Source: Tyto alba (taxonomy: Eukaryota; Chordata; Aves; Strigiformes; Tytonidae). Taken from it: a DNA stretch of 64,000 nucleotides. Numbering within the stretch: the stretch's first letter is position 1; every line of letters starts with the position of its first letter. Made by a program: the position numbers and the translations under genes. Under the pieces are notes generated by a model that ran no database searches, was not told where the DNA came from, and worked only from the letters and a program-made list of their open reading frames with translations. The stretch covers positions 14,843,489 through 14,907,488 of the forward strand of contig NW_024881322.1 in the NCBI RefSeq assembly GCF_018691265.1, read 5' to 3'. This document shows, piece by piece, positions 1 through 15,120 of the stretch.

Positions 1-3000
1 ATCCCAACAGACCTTTAAATTCTCTCATTAAAAAAGTTAAGAAAGAGTATTTAATCTCTCCTAACCATGACCGTTTTCCACAAAAACCTGGATTTTCATC
101 AGTATTCCCCCTTGCTCTTCAAGAGAGCTGCAATACCACCTTCATAACTTGGATTCAGATTTGTCTGGGCCTGAATTTAATGTCATGATCTTACAAAAAG
201 CTAGCTACCACACTCAAACCAGTGTAACTCCTGCAGGAAAGGCAGTGTAAAACATGCAGGTAGATGGCTAGACAACACTTTGATTTTTAACTTTCCCTTA
301 TGCTTTAACTTACCAGCTTAGTTCACACTGAAGTCTATGCAAGACTCAGAATGTTACCTCAGAAAATCTCATACAGCTTTAGCCAGGAGAACACATTAGG
401 GCTTCAACTAGCGTAGGTTCTGCACCTCAAGTTACAAGTACAAACTTCAGGGTAAATGCAAAGAAGAAGGAAGAGAGAGGAGACAAACAAAAATAAAATT
501 ATATTTATATATATATATAAAAAGGAAAGAGACACTCAAGTCTGGATTCCTAGCATTTTTTGGTACCCTATTAACGTTTTACATTAATAGGATAAAACCC
601 AGGATGCATGCTGTGATGCAGTAGTAAAACACTGAGCAACACATTGTAGCACATAACTGTACTCAGAGGGACTGCTCTCCTCCCATGCCACAACCTTCTT
701 TTGCCTCATTTCCGAAGGAAACCAGGCTAAATAACAACTATCAAGGGAAGGAAGAAAAGAGTTCAGTATCTACTCTCCATAGCTTTGAAACCCACTGATC
801 ACATTAAGCCATTTTTTTCTGAGGCAAGAGTTTCTATACCAGTTCTCTACCAAAAAAAAGGCAGAAAACAGGTGGAAGAGATGCTCTATTATCAACCTTT
901 CTAATACCAAGGTTGCAGAGTGATTTCTTTTTATCATCCAAGAAAGTATTTAAGGATCAAGGTTCAATAAGCATCCCACCGGAAGAAAAAACTTTGATTA
1001 GAGCCAGCATCTTATTAGACACCAGAGAATCAAGACAGAAAGCCATACCCTGGAGGAAATTCCGAGGAAGGTCCATTCCTACTCCAAGCAGATTGTGTTT
1101 TGAACATTGCTGCTGATTAGGGATGTGACTGGGAGCAAGTTTCCATGATAAATCATACAGTTTACAGCATCAGAATGCAACAGATTCACACGCAGTTCTG
1201 TGCACTGCAGCACTATCCGGATGACCAAGATGTTCACAGTGTTTGCAAGTGGTTGAGTATTCTTCTGAGGACCATGCAGTTGTCTTCCACAGTCCCCCTC
1301 AACCACTGAGGAGGAAAATACACAGGAATGACTTCATATACCCAACAGGCTTGCCAGCCACTCACAAAACCATATGTGAACATGAAGATGGAGACTAACC
1401 ATAGGGTCTATTTTGACAGTCTGACCATAAAATCTGTCACAAAGTGGAAATTAGGAAAGCCATATATGCATAGTCTTAATGAAGGCTAGCAATTAAAAGT
1501 GTGGCCCAGGAGTGATCATAGTCATCTTCACAGAGCAGAAGCGTGGTTGTAGAAATGTCAGACTTCTATATCAGAAGCTGGGGGTAAAAGGGCCTTCTCC
1601 TCAACTCCTCCACAAGACAAGACCCTTATTCACTTCAGTGGAAGTTACAAGCAGGAAACTCTGGCGGGAGCAGGCCCAAAGGAAGGTGAGAACAAATGGC
1701 ACCTTAAACCAATAAAATACCTGTGGCCCAGCAAGCTGTCTCATTACTGAGAAGGAGTCCGTAATTAAAATTTTAATGGAATGCAAGCAGGTTTCTAAAT
1801 CATTAGGCAACAGAACACAGAGTGTCAGCGGTATGGCAGAATAGGGAGGGGATAGAGAAAACTCAACCATCACTGCTTAATCACCTGGGGCTCCACTGCA
1901 GCTACTCATCTGAGGAGCACAGTCAGGAAAGTCTGTTATGCGATCCCAACTACCTACTCGGTAGCAGGAGGTCATTAATTTATCCTCCCTCTTCCCAAAT
2001 CGTAACATTTTGCTTGTAAGGACTTGAGAGTAGGTATATATTTTTGCCACAAGTGTAAAACAAAACCATCATATCCTGTTTATTAAGCATTACATATTTA
2101 CGCACACACACAGTGCTATTAGAACATAAATAATATAACAAGAGGATAATTTGAATGTAACATCAAGCCCACAAAAGAAAGACGTGGCAAAATTAAGGAT
2201 GCTTGTACACCATCAGTTACAACCTCACACGTGTAACCACCACCTGCTTCAAGATGCATACAAAGCAACATGCTGGTTTTGTCCTGCAGGATTCCGGCTT
2301 CATCTAGTGCACGGGGTGGACAACGTGTCCCTAACAAGCAGCCTGTCACTACCTGGTTTTCCTCTCAGAGTTCAATGTGTGGCCCCTCTGCTCTGTGTGC
2401 TGCGCTTCACTGAAGCCCAGCTCTCCAGATAGAATTATTAATTTCCTCTTGGGCTTTCTCTGGCACTCATCACAATAATATCCGAGTGCTTCATGAATAT
2501 TAACAAAATGTATTTTACAACAGTTCTGAGAGGTGAAGAGATGGTATTGCCCACTACCTACAGAGACTACCAATTCAGCGTTCCTAGTTGCAGGTGCCCA
2601 GTCTCAAGAGCCTGAGAACCCAAGTTTTTGGAGTATTTAGCATCAGATCTAATTCATCCAGTTTGTGTTTTCAAGAGTTATCTATGACCGCCTCTGTTCG
2701 CATGCATGAATGTTCACCTTTTTGAAAATCAGCTGCAAGTCACATACCAAGAAAACAAGAAACACACCGTATATTGGTGGTGTTGATGTGCCCCAAGTAA
2801 TCTGAGTTCTAGATGAGCTGTAATTAATGGCACCATAAAAGTTCCTACATATTTGCAGTTAATGTATTTAAAAAGGCAGGAGTTGTGACTGAAGATTTCT
2901 TTGCTTCTGAGGCATCTATGAAAAGTCTCTCTCCTGAACAGGTATTCTATTATCTAAAAGGTGATTTCAGTCTGTAGTATCTCCTTCTATGGTAGCAGAG

Positions 3001-6000
3001 GGATACTCTGTCTTCTACTTAGTTACGTATTTTCATGAAAATAGAGGAATTCATATCACTGAGACCGCCTTACTGTCAATGCAGCAAAAGTTGGCCAAGG
3101 GTGTGACAGGCTAGTATAAGAGAAGAAAAAAGGGGAGAGAGAAATAGAAGTCACATATCCTGTTTCTTCAGGCCACCACACTAGGAATGCATGTGATCAT
3201 ATAATCAAAGACTACATTATAATGCACAGGCACAGAAAATTCCATGTTGGCATTCCTGATTTTGTGATATAAATAATATTTCTTTAATTTAATGACTTGC
3301 ATGTAGCAGAATGGAAAGCCAAATATGGCAGCCATAAGAAACATGTGCTTTTGATTCAACCCACTGATCCCTTTGAAACCTCAAGCAAACAAAACAACTT
3401 TGTAACTCCCCCACCACGTCCAGGGCAGAAGACGATGGACAGCTTGTCAAGGGTTCACCGAGTTGCTGATAACAGCAAATTCTGCATGTTGAATCTCACC
3501 ACAGGCTTTGATGAGTAAGGTTGCTCTAGTGAGAACAAGCTTGCAGCTTCTTCCACTGAAATGTACTTCTGCTGTTCCATTTTTCACCTTGTTGTTTTTA
3601 AAATGCTGCACCTTTCCCACTGTTCTCTCCTTTTCCCAGTGCTATTTGCTATGCCAACCCTGCTCTCCACAAGCCTCTTATCCCAGACCCATTCTCTTCA
3701 GCCAATATACGTTAGCCATGAAATCTAAGCTTTTTGTCCGATTTCTTGTGGGAAGAATCTCTTTGCTCAGCTGATCCCATCTTCTCTCTCAATTGACTTT
3801 TTCTTTATCTTCAGTCATGCGTACCAGTCAGCATGCCCCATTCCTGATGTTTCCCCGTCTCTCCCTCCAGGATCTGCATCCAATCTCAGCACACCGAGCT
3901 TGGGCTCCTTTCTTCAGCTTCTTTTTATGGCATCTTTTCTCTCATCCCTTCCTCCCGTCTGACAGGACTCCCACTCTCCAACCCACGTTCAATTAAGCAG
4001 AAACTTTCCCCCATCGTTCTCAGCATCGAACCCTGAACTAGCACAGGAAAACACATAGGGATGTCTTTCACAGTATATTCCGAACAGTGGGGATCCTGTA
4101 GGATCTTCTTCAGTTTCCTCGCACTCTTCCTTCACGTTGTTAGCATTGCCTTCTCTTTGATGCAGCTGGCTCACAGTGACAGATAAAAACCACAGACCTA
4201 AGGTCCACTTGCATGCTTTGCAGGAAGAAGGTAGTACCTGAGGAGAAATGATCCCTGCAACTTTCACAGTTGCAGTTAAGTCTATGGAAGCTGGGAAATG
4301 CCAGTTCAGACGATTAGAGCAATAAAATAGGATTAATCTCACCTAACTCTAATGTAATCTAGCTGTCTACTCTCCTTCTATCATTAGCTGAGAAAAGATA
4401 CCTCCAAACAGTGATTCAGCCTATCTGAAAATGGAAGAACTTATCCTTTGGACATATATCACTGACTATAGATCATCCAGATGATTAATGCCAGTCTGAC
4501 GTCTACCTTTCAGAAAGATAAAGGTAGGTAAGGTGAATCCACTTCACAACTTTCAGAAATAAGGGGAATGCAAAGTGGGTTTTCATATTTTTTTGGTAGG
4601 AGGTACTGTTTTGCCATCCAGTAATAATAGTACGTGCATCCAGTCTTCGATTTACTACTGCCAACTGTTTGGTCCAATTTCATCTTTCAGTAACATAAGC
4701 AGCTGAACTGAAGCTAGCAAATTTCATCCTCTATTTTCATTACAGCAACCAAATATTACAGGGGAATTTGAAGAGCAGTGAATAATTATCACTTTCAAAT
4801 GATTCATCTAACCTTCTCACAGGCCAAACAGTACCAAAACTGGAACAGCAACACTGAAACACCGACCAAACAATATCACTCCTACAAGTAAATAATATGC
4901 CTTCTCATCTTGATTGCTTATTTCAATCAAATGTATAGTCTACCACTTTGTAATAAGGTGCCATCAGCTACAGTCGCAAAGATAACACAGCCAAACCAAT
5001 ACAGCCATATTTTTCTAATTTCTAAGGAGAACACTTAACACTTTCAGCCATATAACCAGTAAGACTACAATAGGCATTTTGTAAGATTAGTAGATGGCCC
5101 CATTCCCAAAAACATTCTGTGGGTCAGATGTCTCACTTCAGAGACACCTCACTGTAGTCATCCAGGTGCCTGAGATGCAAAGGTAATGAATGCTCCCAAG
5201 TCACAAGATTCGTATCAGTGAATCATTCAGAAACTTCCAGAGTCTCCTCAGATTGGGCATCTGAAAGTCAAGGCTTAAAACAACACAGACTGCAGCACCG
5301 CTAAGTAACTGCAATCATGATTTACTGATCTACACTGTCTTTAGCGACTCAGTTTCAAAACCCTGCGTGTGCTAGCCAACAGCTGGTATCAGTCTGTGCC
5401 TGCACAGAAGACTGGAGATGTGAGAGACCAACATCTCCATGAGTGCTGTGCAGCCAGTTACTTCTCTGGCTCTTTCTCCATCTGTCTGCCTGTATCTGTT
5501 TTGACTGTTCAAAGTAGGAACTCTCCACAGCAAGAACTGTCTGTTATCAGCTATATATCCACAACGGAGCCCTCTCAGAATGGGCCCCTCAGGGGCACCA
5601 CAAAAATGTTTTTCAGGCTGCACAATCTGAGTCTCTTGGAGGTCTACTGGAGAGCCTGTATTCAAGCACCAGTTACCCAACATGCATGCAGTTAGCTTTT
5701 CAAAAAACGGCATGCTGCCCATTAAGTGTGAACACGGAGAGGTCTCAGTCATGGCTGAGTCTCACAAAGGAAGTGCAAGAAATTCTCCCTTTGTTGTTGT
5801 GTTTAACTGGCATCACTAATGTTTTAACAAAGCAATCTCTTGAATGCAACACCTGAAATAGTCACCCTTTCCCTTCTGATTTTCACCTGAATGTGCCTTC
5901 CCTCACTGCTGCAGGGGTAGCCTGCCTGGACAGCAAAAAGCTGCAAAGTTTTAAGTGTTCCCCTCTACCTCCACCTCTGTTACCACCAATAGCGATTAGG

Positions 6001-9000
6001 GAACATCCCTTAAATTGGGGGCTGTCTGATACCACTGTCTCCTAATCCCATGAAGAAGGAAAAGCACACGTACCCTATCTTGCTGAGAATACCTTTTTTT
6101 AAAAAATTCAGGATCCAGTGAAGATTGATGAACTGCACCGTACAATTAATTGTCATTGTTCCCAGATGAGTTATTAAAGCTGTGGAGTCATTAAATCACA
6201 TCCCGTCTTTCTTCTTACAGTCAGGACAATCTCCATGTTGAAGAAACACGGGTGGAAATAAGAAGCAGGGAAAAAAGCTCTGGATTTCTTTAGTTGCAGA
6301 GCTTGACTTAAGACAGCTTTGAAACAGCCCACTGCTGGGAGACAAAATCGTGGAATAACTTGCGAGTAAGCGTGGGTGTTTGTAAATAAGGCAAAGGGTA
6401 ACCTTAGTAATTCATGAAAACTTCTCAAGCATTAGTGCATAGCTGGTGTAGGTTTAGATTTCATCTTCAGAATTTTAACTTGCATTGCCAAAATGTTTCA
6501 TTTCAAACTTGGGAGAGGCTGTGTTTACCATTGGGAGATAATAAGTTTTAAAACACTGTTGCCATCCCTTAACAGCTAACAAATCTGGAGAGAAAATCAA
6601 CTACAGAACAAAATTGGGACTAGGGAATTGTTAACAAAAAAAAATACTTTTCCCTTCAGCTCTACAAAGAGATCACAGAACAGTTCTTTACTCAAACCAG
6701 ATTTTAGATGCTTCCTTCCGTGCACAGTACATATGGCTTGCATCTATTTTTTCTTTAAAACAGAGTTGCATTTCTTCCTGTTAGTAAACATGTCAAGGCT
6801 TCTATGAGAACTAACAACAACAAAACTTTTCCTGCTTTTAAGCAGGATTGAACAGGGGTATTTTAAATAGGAAATAATTTCTCTGACTATATGCATAAAC
6901 AGAACAGTTTCGTAAGAGTTAACTAACACGTAAAAATACAGTCTTACATAAAGCTGGGAAAATTTGTTCATTTTTACTCAACCAGCATTTGAGGAACTCT
7001 AGCATAAAAGTACTTTGACAAAGACTGAATTTAACTTGACAAGGATACTTGTGTTACCTTTTCCCCTCCAAGCTCATTTTCCCACATTTCTCCTTATTCC
7101 ACTTCTTCCTTTTATTTGCCATCCCTTTCTTACTTGCCTTTTTTCCTTATCAAAAAGTCAGTGTGAGTAAAATATAAAAATGCTAGCATGTGAGCAAATA
7201 ATTCCTTCCCACTGCCCTACCACCCCTTCCTCTGCAATCCTGAGGGCAATACAGTCGCTCAGAAAGGAAAGTTGGTAGCGATTTTAGGCAAAGCTGACAA
7301 ATAAAACATCGTAGGTTTTCATGCTTCACTCTTCCAGAATAACACAGTACTATCCACCCGCTCCAACAACAGGCTCGGAAGGATTTAATTTCCTTCCCAA
7401 CCTCCTCAGCTTGGTTTCAAATACAATAGTGAATTTGACCGCAAATCTAAGCCACTACGCAAAAGTCCTGATTACTGGTAATGCTATTTGTCCATTTTGC
7501 ACAGAGGGTAAAAAATAAAGGCAAGAAATCTGCATAGAAAAATGTGTAAAAACCGATTCATCAGTTACATCTTGCTAATATTAAGGATAAACGCAGCTGG
7601 CAGAAACCCAATAGTGCATGAGAGTGTAACAGAGATGTAGATAACAGGATCTGGGGGCAGCTTATGCAAATATAGGCAAAAAAAAAAATGCTCTCCGCTG
7701 TATGAAAACAGTGCACTGGGGGTGGGGCGGCAAAGCAAAGAGAATTTCCTGGCTAATCACAGGGGCTGCCCAGCTATGTACGTGGCACTGGCCCCCGCCA
7801 GCAGCGCAAGCCTGCAGCGGAAGACAAGAAGGGTGCTGGGGAAGACAAGTCTATCAAGGAGCTGATGTTGAAACGCTCTACAAAGAAACTCCATGAACTA
7901 TGCACATGAGTGAAAAATATGGCATAGTTATGGCACCCAGCCATATCCTGGTGGAAATCCTGGTGACTGCATACAGTGCAACAAGCTCCAAAAAGGCCAG
8001 AACAACTACAAGCCAGTAATTTTGAACAAAAAGGTCCGAGGTATCCACCCAACTCTGACAGCCCAGTTATTTGATATTAATTGGGCTCTGCTAACAGCAC
8101 AGCAAGAGGCAACTCTACTGTGGGGCTACAGACAGCAGTCATTTATCCAGTCTTAACGTAGACCTTCGTTATCACAGCTTGGCATCAATATTGTACTGTC
8201 CTCTGAAAGTCTCCCACTCTGGGATTTCCAGAGTTGCTACTATACCAATCACAATGACTTTCTCTGAAGCATCCAATTTTCCCAGCAAAAGGCACGTACT
8301 AAATAATGACAAGCCTGAAGCTCTCTCATTAACAACCTTTTTCATCTGCCCATCCTTCCAAAATAAGAGCGTGCAGCACACTGTTCCAACATTTGCCCGT
8401 ACTTCCTCTTCCCATGGCCAAGCGGCCCAGACATCGCCACACAGAAAAGCATCACAACAGCATCCTTGTTTTCATGGGTATCATACATCTCTTGGCAGAA
8501 CTACAAACCAAACAGTGTTTCTTCCCTCTCAGGACAGATACAAACAAACAAGGTCACTGTTTTACATGGCTTGCAGACAACTGGAGACCACAGACGTTAC
8601 CATCATTGATAGTTTACTTCCAGCCTTTAAGTTACAAGTCTTGTCCGTTGAATATTTCCTTCAAAATAAACCATCACCAGCATATCTGTGCAGGTAACAA
8701 GAGCAACTGGGCTGTGTCCACACGCTATTTGGAAGGGCCCTGGCTAAAAGACTTGTGCTTTTCTTGAACTCATTTCTGGAAATACCTGGCCAGCTACCCC
8801 TGAGGTCTTCAGCAGAAGGCAGAGCGCAAGCAGATCAGTGACAACAAGCACTACAATGTCTCACTGCAAGAAACTGGGTGAGAGAACTGCCCAAATCAGA
8901 CATAGAAGGATGGTTACAGCAGCGCAGTGAAATAAAGGCACAACCATCCAGTAAGAGAAAATAGATCTGTGTATGTCCTAGGCTGCGGACCTTCATTAGC

Positions 9001-12000
9001 TCTCAGGATCCAAACCACATCATTGCTTATAAACTCTTTTAAGAAGTTCTAACGCTAATGGCAAGAGAGGAGGGAAGCAGACTTCTTTAAAGCCTCTGAC
9101 AGCTATCCCTCATTAGCAGAGATGAACATTTCTCAGAATCAAAAAGACAAAATTTGAGGCTAAAGGAAGAGCAATTTTGGTGTCACAGTATCCATAAGGA
9201 CATCACTTTGAAGTGTGGCTTCTTTGAAGTATGAGTAGTAACTGCAGAAACGTGAGATTCTTGTGAATGAAATTAAGCAACAAGGAAAAAAGTCAAAATA
9301 CTCCCAGCATTCCTGAAGCGTGCCAAGAAGTAAGAAACCACATTTAGGCTTCAATAAATACACTCCCACTCATGATACTGCAGTACCCGAACCAACACAA
9401 GAACAAGACTTAGAGAGGAAGAGTTTTAACTGGTACTACCCCATAAGCTCCTCTTTTTTTACTTCCCCTTCTTTCTCCTTTATGAAGGAGCATGAAGGAA
9501 AGAAGGAAGCTGTCTTCCAGCAAGAAGGAAATGAAAACAGCAAAATAGAGAATATGATTTTAGTCTGTCACATTAGCTGCCAGGACCAGCTTTCCAGGAC
9601 AATAAATCACCTGGGTTTGCATACAGGAAGTTCACGCATTAAAGCTCATTTTAATGGTGAGGGATAAAGATCCATCCTTTCTACAGCAAGGGCTCAGCAC
9701 TGAGGATTCCTCAACCAAGAGCACCACATTCTGCAAGACCTCTAGGTTTTCCCAGTAGGACAGTGACAGTCAGCTCCAGGGACGCCTTTGAAGGACATGA
9801 GCAGCCCCGGGCAGTGCCCAGAGCCCAGGGTTTGGAGTAATGCACACCAAGGCAGAGAGGTTGCACTATCGGTGCCAGAGATGGAATCACACCCCGGCTG
9901 GTGCAGTTTGTCAGAACCCCACTCAAAACATTCAACATCTTCGATCTACTAGAGCCCATGCGGTCAAAAAAACCCAAAATCTTCTTCTCGGTTCAATAAC
10001 GATTTTTACTGCCACAAAGTCCCACACCTTTTGACAAGCTAAAAAGCAAAAGAAACCTTGGTCCAACTGCAGTGCTTTTAAGATCAGTGTTTACTCTGTG
10101 TGACCTTGTGTGTCTCTCCGACACATACTAGCTTGATATACTGGGTCAATATTAGTTCAGAACAGCCTACATTTTATGCCAACTGCTCTTGCATCAATTT
10201 TTATCAAGTCAGATGGAGTCGTCGTATCCAAAATCCAAATGTTTTGTTTTATACCTTTCCTGTACAAATTGTTAAAGGCTTTGCACTGTTAAGCATCTGG
10301 CAAAAGTTGATTATGCACCATTAAGTCTCTTCTTGCACAGGAGCGTAAGTGGGTTCAGGGCAGCAATTAACATATGCCAAGGTAAAACAGCATCATCCAG
10401 TGAGATCTCCATTTGAAAGAACATCTTAAACATTGAAAGACAAACAGAAAACACATATCTTTATCTGTTCAATATTATACCTCTTCATTTAACATCTGTG
10501 CTGTTATTCTTCCACTTACAGAACTTTCCCACCTTCTTAGGTGAAGACAAAATGTTCAACCTGATCCTTTAAAAGGGGAAGTTTTCAGCAAGTCTTGTGC
10601 TTGACACAGTAAGCATCATCTATGTGACAGCCAAAGAATGTATATTTGATTTATACAAGCCAAATAGTTGCCTCAGTATTAAAAATACCCACAAAAGTAT
10701 TCACATCGCCAGAAATCATTCATGTCAAAGGAAAATACAGCAGGGTGCCTCAAGCTTCTTATGAAGTTTCTCAGAACTTAGTCATTAGACTGGCTTAGCA
10801 TCTAACTTTCTTAATATTTACATAAAATATCATGACAGCAACTACAAAAATTACCTGTCCAGAAAGAGTAACTACATGCTTCTTCCAGCTGTGCCTAATG
10901 TATTTCAGCAGCTTCAAGCAAGCAAGGAGCCATCCTTATGTGACCAGTCAGCAGAGCAGCAGCGAGGACACAGCCGGTCAGCTGTGGTGCACCAGTGTTT
11001 CCTGGTAATAATCTGGTGTGGACCAACAAAATATTTATGGACCTGACCATTTAAACACAGATGACTAGTCACACTCAAGTCGCCACATACACACAGGTAC
11101 CACTTTCTCCACACTATCACAGGTTCAGAGAGGACAGTGAATAATCCAACATCTTTTACAGACTTCAGCATGGGCAAGTCACTAGCATCTATATTATAAT
11201 GTTATGAGTACAGATAGGCAGCACATGCAATGCAAACTATAAATACGATTCTGACTACACAAGTTAATGAAATGTTACGAAATATTAACTTAAAGGATTT
11301 CAGTGGATTCCACAGAAGTCACGTCTTCAGCTTCCTTGCCTCCCAAAGGCACGCTAACAAGCACAAGTAGCCAAATATCAAATCCTCACTAGTAACTCAG
11401 TGTTGCACACATGTCATTACTCCTCTTTCTGCAGTGAAAACCAAAGGCTGTTCTTCCCCACACTCACCTCATCCAGGATGCACAGGGTAGCTGTGGGAAG
11501 AACTTGGAATTTAAAAGTAAAGGGAACTGGTTTCTTTGTTACTTCCTGAATTTATGATCCATCTCAACAAGCTGGAAAAGAAGGAACTGTTCTATCTCTG
11601 AAACTACTCCAAACACTAGAGCACGAACTCTGCAAAAATATTCCAATTTCAGTTTGGAGAAACCATTTCCATGTTTTATTTTGTATGTCAGAGTAAGAGC
11701 TGACCTTTTACTGCTGAGCTGTATCATTCCTAGAAGTGAGAGAAATCACAGAGGACTTTCTCCTGCAGCTTTATACCACAGAACAAAACACATTTAGACT
11801 CATGTACATTTTAGTTAATTATACTGCGTTCATCTTCACGTTCAGGGAATCTGGTGGTAACTGTTTATGAACCATGGCACATTTGTTCTCTATCCTTTCC
11901 GTTTATAAACCACGCAAACCCCACCATTGCTGCTGGTCCCATGCAGGAGGCGCCCAGCACCACCAGCCCCGTTCAGCAGTGTACAGTTCCAGCATTTTGG

Positions 12001-13634
12001 CTTTGACGCAGCCCTTCGCTGTGCCCCCTGCCCTGCCGGACCCGCAGACCATGCCTGCCTACCGGCACGTCAATAAGATGAGCTGCCCAACAGTTCATGT
12101 TCCTGTCTGAGCTCCTCAGAGCTCACAGCTGCTCTTCTGACTTAGCCCAAACCACGCTCCAGGATGGCAGCAGAGAGAGAGAAAAGCTGCTCCACACCTG
12201 GATGGGGACTTGAAGAAAACGGTTCTTTTATTTTGGAATATTTCTGTTAGCTTTCCCCAACTCTTACGGGCAGGACGCTTTTGGAAATAACAGTTTCCCT
12301 GTCAGCTTCATCTGGAGAATAGCAACCGATTAGCACAACAAAATAATCAACAGTAAGAACAGAGCGGCAAGCAGAGCACAGGTGAGGGAAATGACAATTA
12401 CAACATAATACTTCATTGCATCTTTAAACACATTCTGCACATGTGCCAAACCCTGGAGCATCTTTACCACCTATTAGAGTGCAGCCCCTTCCCAGTCATG
12501 AGAGCAATACCTCAGAACTGCTGACCAGTATTTACAGCACTAGTCAAAGTTTAACAAGCCTTGGCAGAACTTCCCCTTACCTTAATATCAGCATTTGGCA
12601 CTGAAGTAAACATTTATAAAAACAGAAACTGTTTTATTTGGTTATATGCGCTACCAATAAAGGAACACAAAACACAAACACACGCTGTTTGCTTACTGCA
12701 AACCTTGCAACAATAGAATCTAGATCACATTCGTTTCTAAACCAAGTTTGAAGTCGCACAATGCCTAGAGCTTGTAAACATCACCATCGTGTGTCTATGA
12801 AGAACTGCAGTGCCAGTATCTGCAACCATTTATGCGACGCGATTCACAGATTTTTCTGTGTTTTGTGTACGTTGGCATATCTTGAGGGCATGCTCAGTCT
12901 AGTGTGGTGCCTGGTTTTCATTAATTGGGAAGACTTTTTAAAAAAATAAATACAGCTTTTCATCAGAGCCCTGAGGCATCCATTCACCACCTTATCTTGT
13001 CCCAACCAATTTCTTAACAGAAACATACAATAAAGGAGTACTCATTTTGCCAGCTGCATAAAGGACTTCAGGATGGTGAATGAACAGAAGGAAAATCTGA
13101 TATACATACTTCCAACTTTTTTTAATATACTAGCAGCATCACCCATTTCATTCTCTCCATCCTGCACAGTGACTGGAGTCACTTCATTAATCCAGTCAAG
13201 GTTCTCACTGGAAACTAAAATACCATTATACAGGTTGAAGGGAATCTTTGATAGACCTTTAACCCACCTGAAGAAAACCAGAATTGCCATTTCTGTAAAT
13301 AAGACGTAGCTGAAGAACAGCTCTAGAAAGCTCTAGGAATATAGAAGGTAGTAAATTCTGCTCCAGTTATACCAAGAAGCGAGTGACACATCAGAGACAG
13401 ATACTCCTGAAACCCAGTAAGGTTATGCTGCCAAAGCAGCAACCCAAGATAAGCAACCAGGCTGAGAGATGGAAGGAAAATTGTGCAGGACAACTCCACG
13501 AGAAAGAGAACTGTGGGGAGGGCTGTAGTGGAGACGGGGAAGGAGGCAAAGCAGACACTGGCCTCAGAAGTGCAGGGTACTCTTAAATGGGGTAAACTGA
13601 AGAAATGGAAAGGGACACGAGAGGGAATGGGAGA

Positions 13635-13635
<1 letters not shown>

Positions 13636-13667
<32 letters not shown>
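13636..13667. repeat. Poly-A tract (32 A)
   Basis: An uninterrupted run of 32 A on the plus strand, with a second run of 13 A at 13694-13706. No retrotransposed gene was recognised upstream. Confidence 0.95.
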
Positions 13668-13670
<3 letters not shown>

Positions 13671-14257
13671 CAGTGAGCACATGAGAACACACCAAAAAAA
13701 AAAAAATGAAGAGAGCAAACAAGAGGTGGAAACAACAGGAACCTGGCAGAGAAAAATACTTCTCTAGGACAACAGAAGATGATGGACAAAAGGATAACTT
13801 GAGAAAACTGAGCAAGGAAGGCAAGAAAACTGAAGAGGAGTTAAAGGCAGGAAAAGAATAGAAAAGGCCAGTCGTGCCACAGCATAAAGAAACAGAAATG
13901 GCTACCAGAAGTACCAGACCTGAAGTGCAGTGTAAAAAAGAAATCTAAAGAACTACGCTAACAAAAGCTGGAAGAACGGCACATTATCTTCAGCACTGGG
14001 TCCATGTTATGCCCCTTGGTAAGTCAGAGTTCCAAGTTCTGACAAACTCAGCAACTCCTTGTGTTATTTTTCCCTTTCTCTACCACTGATGCAGCCTTAT
14101 CTCCCCTACCTGCAGCAGGGCATCATCCTGCACTAGTAACAGCTCCTGTCATCCTCCGCCGGGCAACTCCACTGGGAACTCTGCCACCAAAAAGCCAACA
14201 CCAGTTGATTTATGCTGTTTTTGTAAATCCTACTGTACATCCATGTTTACCATCATG

Positions 14258-14281
14258 GATGAGTGGTTTACACCACTCATC
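14258..14281. repeat. Perfect inverted repeat, 9-bp arms
   Basis: GATGAGTGG, a 6-base loop TTTACA, then CCACTCATC. It can form a short hairpin on either strand and lies 30 bp from a second inverted repeat. Confidence 0.9.
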
Positions 14282-14311
14282 ACTTGTAGACTTCGGATAA
14301 TGAGAACCCTC

Positions 14312-14360
14312 ATGACTCTCAAACTACTTGCAAACCGAGGTTTCCTGTCGTGAGAGTCAT
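14312..14360. repeat. Inverted repeat, 10-bp arms
   Basis: ATGACTCTCA at 14312-14321 is the exact reverse complement of TGAGAGTCAT at 14351-14360. The 29-base loop holds a smaller AAACC/GGTTT hairpin. An A run follows about 25 bp further on. Confidence 0.9.
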
Positions 14361-15097
14361 TGGTTGGGGCCTGCCTGAGGACCATAAAAAAAAAAAAAAA
14401 TCTGTGGGAGAGGTTATTTTTTTTGGTTTAGGTTTGTTTGGTTTCCTTAGGCAAAGAAAAAAAAATTTCTACAGGCCACTTTTTAGGCATGAGGTTGCTT
14501 CAGCAGAATGTCTGCATTTCAGTTTAAGCTGTGATCTCACCATCCCCTCCAACTTAAAAACACTCATAGAGACTATTTTTGTAACTCTCACCATCCTAAC
14601 CAAAACATGTGACATCACTCTTTCTATAGGTGTAAAAATGCTGTCTCTCTTTTCCACACACAGTATTGAATTACTTCATTAATCAGACAGAATGAAACTC
14701 TGAGTTTGAGAAGCAGGAAGAGTAGGGCTGGAAGATGGAGTTCAGTATGTTAAACCAACAGTATGTTGGTTTGTCATTAAATTGTCTCCTTTTTTCTTCA
14801 GACACAGGTCTCTCCTGTATGTTTTTACCTGCTTGGGGATTTTCTGTTTGTTTCTCTCTAACCTCAGTTCTGTTGCTCTCTTCTCTTTGGTACTTTGCTT
14901 GTGATTCATCACAGATGTTTTTTCCCCAAAAAATGCTCACGTGCTCATCTTTCTTTTCCTTGTAAGCTTCTATCTGTCTTTGCTACCCATTTGCTCTCTT
15001 TCTCCTAAGTATCTTGTCTATCACTTATTTTTAGCTTGCTTTTGGCTGTTTTACCTTCCAGCCATCGCCATTTAAAAAAAAAAACTATTCCTCCCTC

Positions 15098-15120
15098 TTT
15101 TTTTTTTTTTTTTTTTTTTT
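15098..15120. repeat. Poly-T tract (23 T)
   Basis: A pure run of T shortly after an 11-base A run at 15074-15084. No inserted element was recognised beside it. Confidence 0.93.

Noticed and set aside
8179..8767. 172- and 124-codon overlapping plus-strand frames
   Set aside because: Two overlapping frames with ordinary random residue content and no family resemblance.
13400..13720. Possible processed pseudogene before the A runs at 13.64 and 13.70 kb
   Set aside because: The upstream frames show no known protein, and no target-site duplication is evident.
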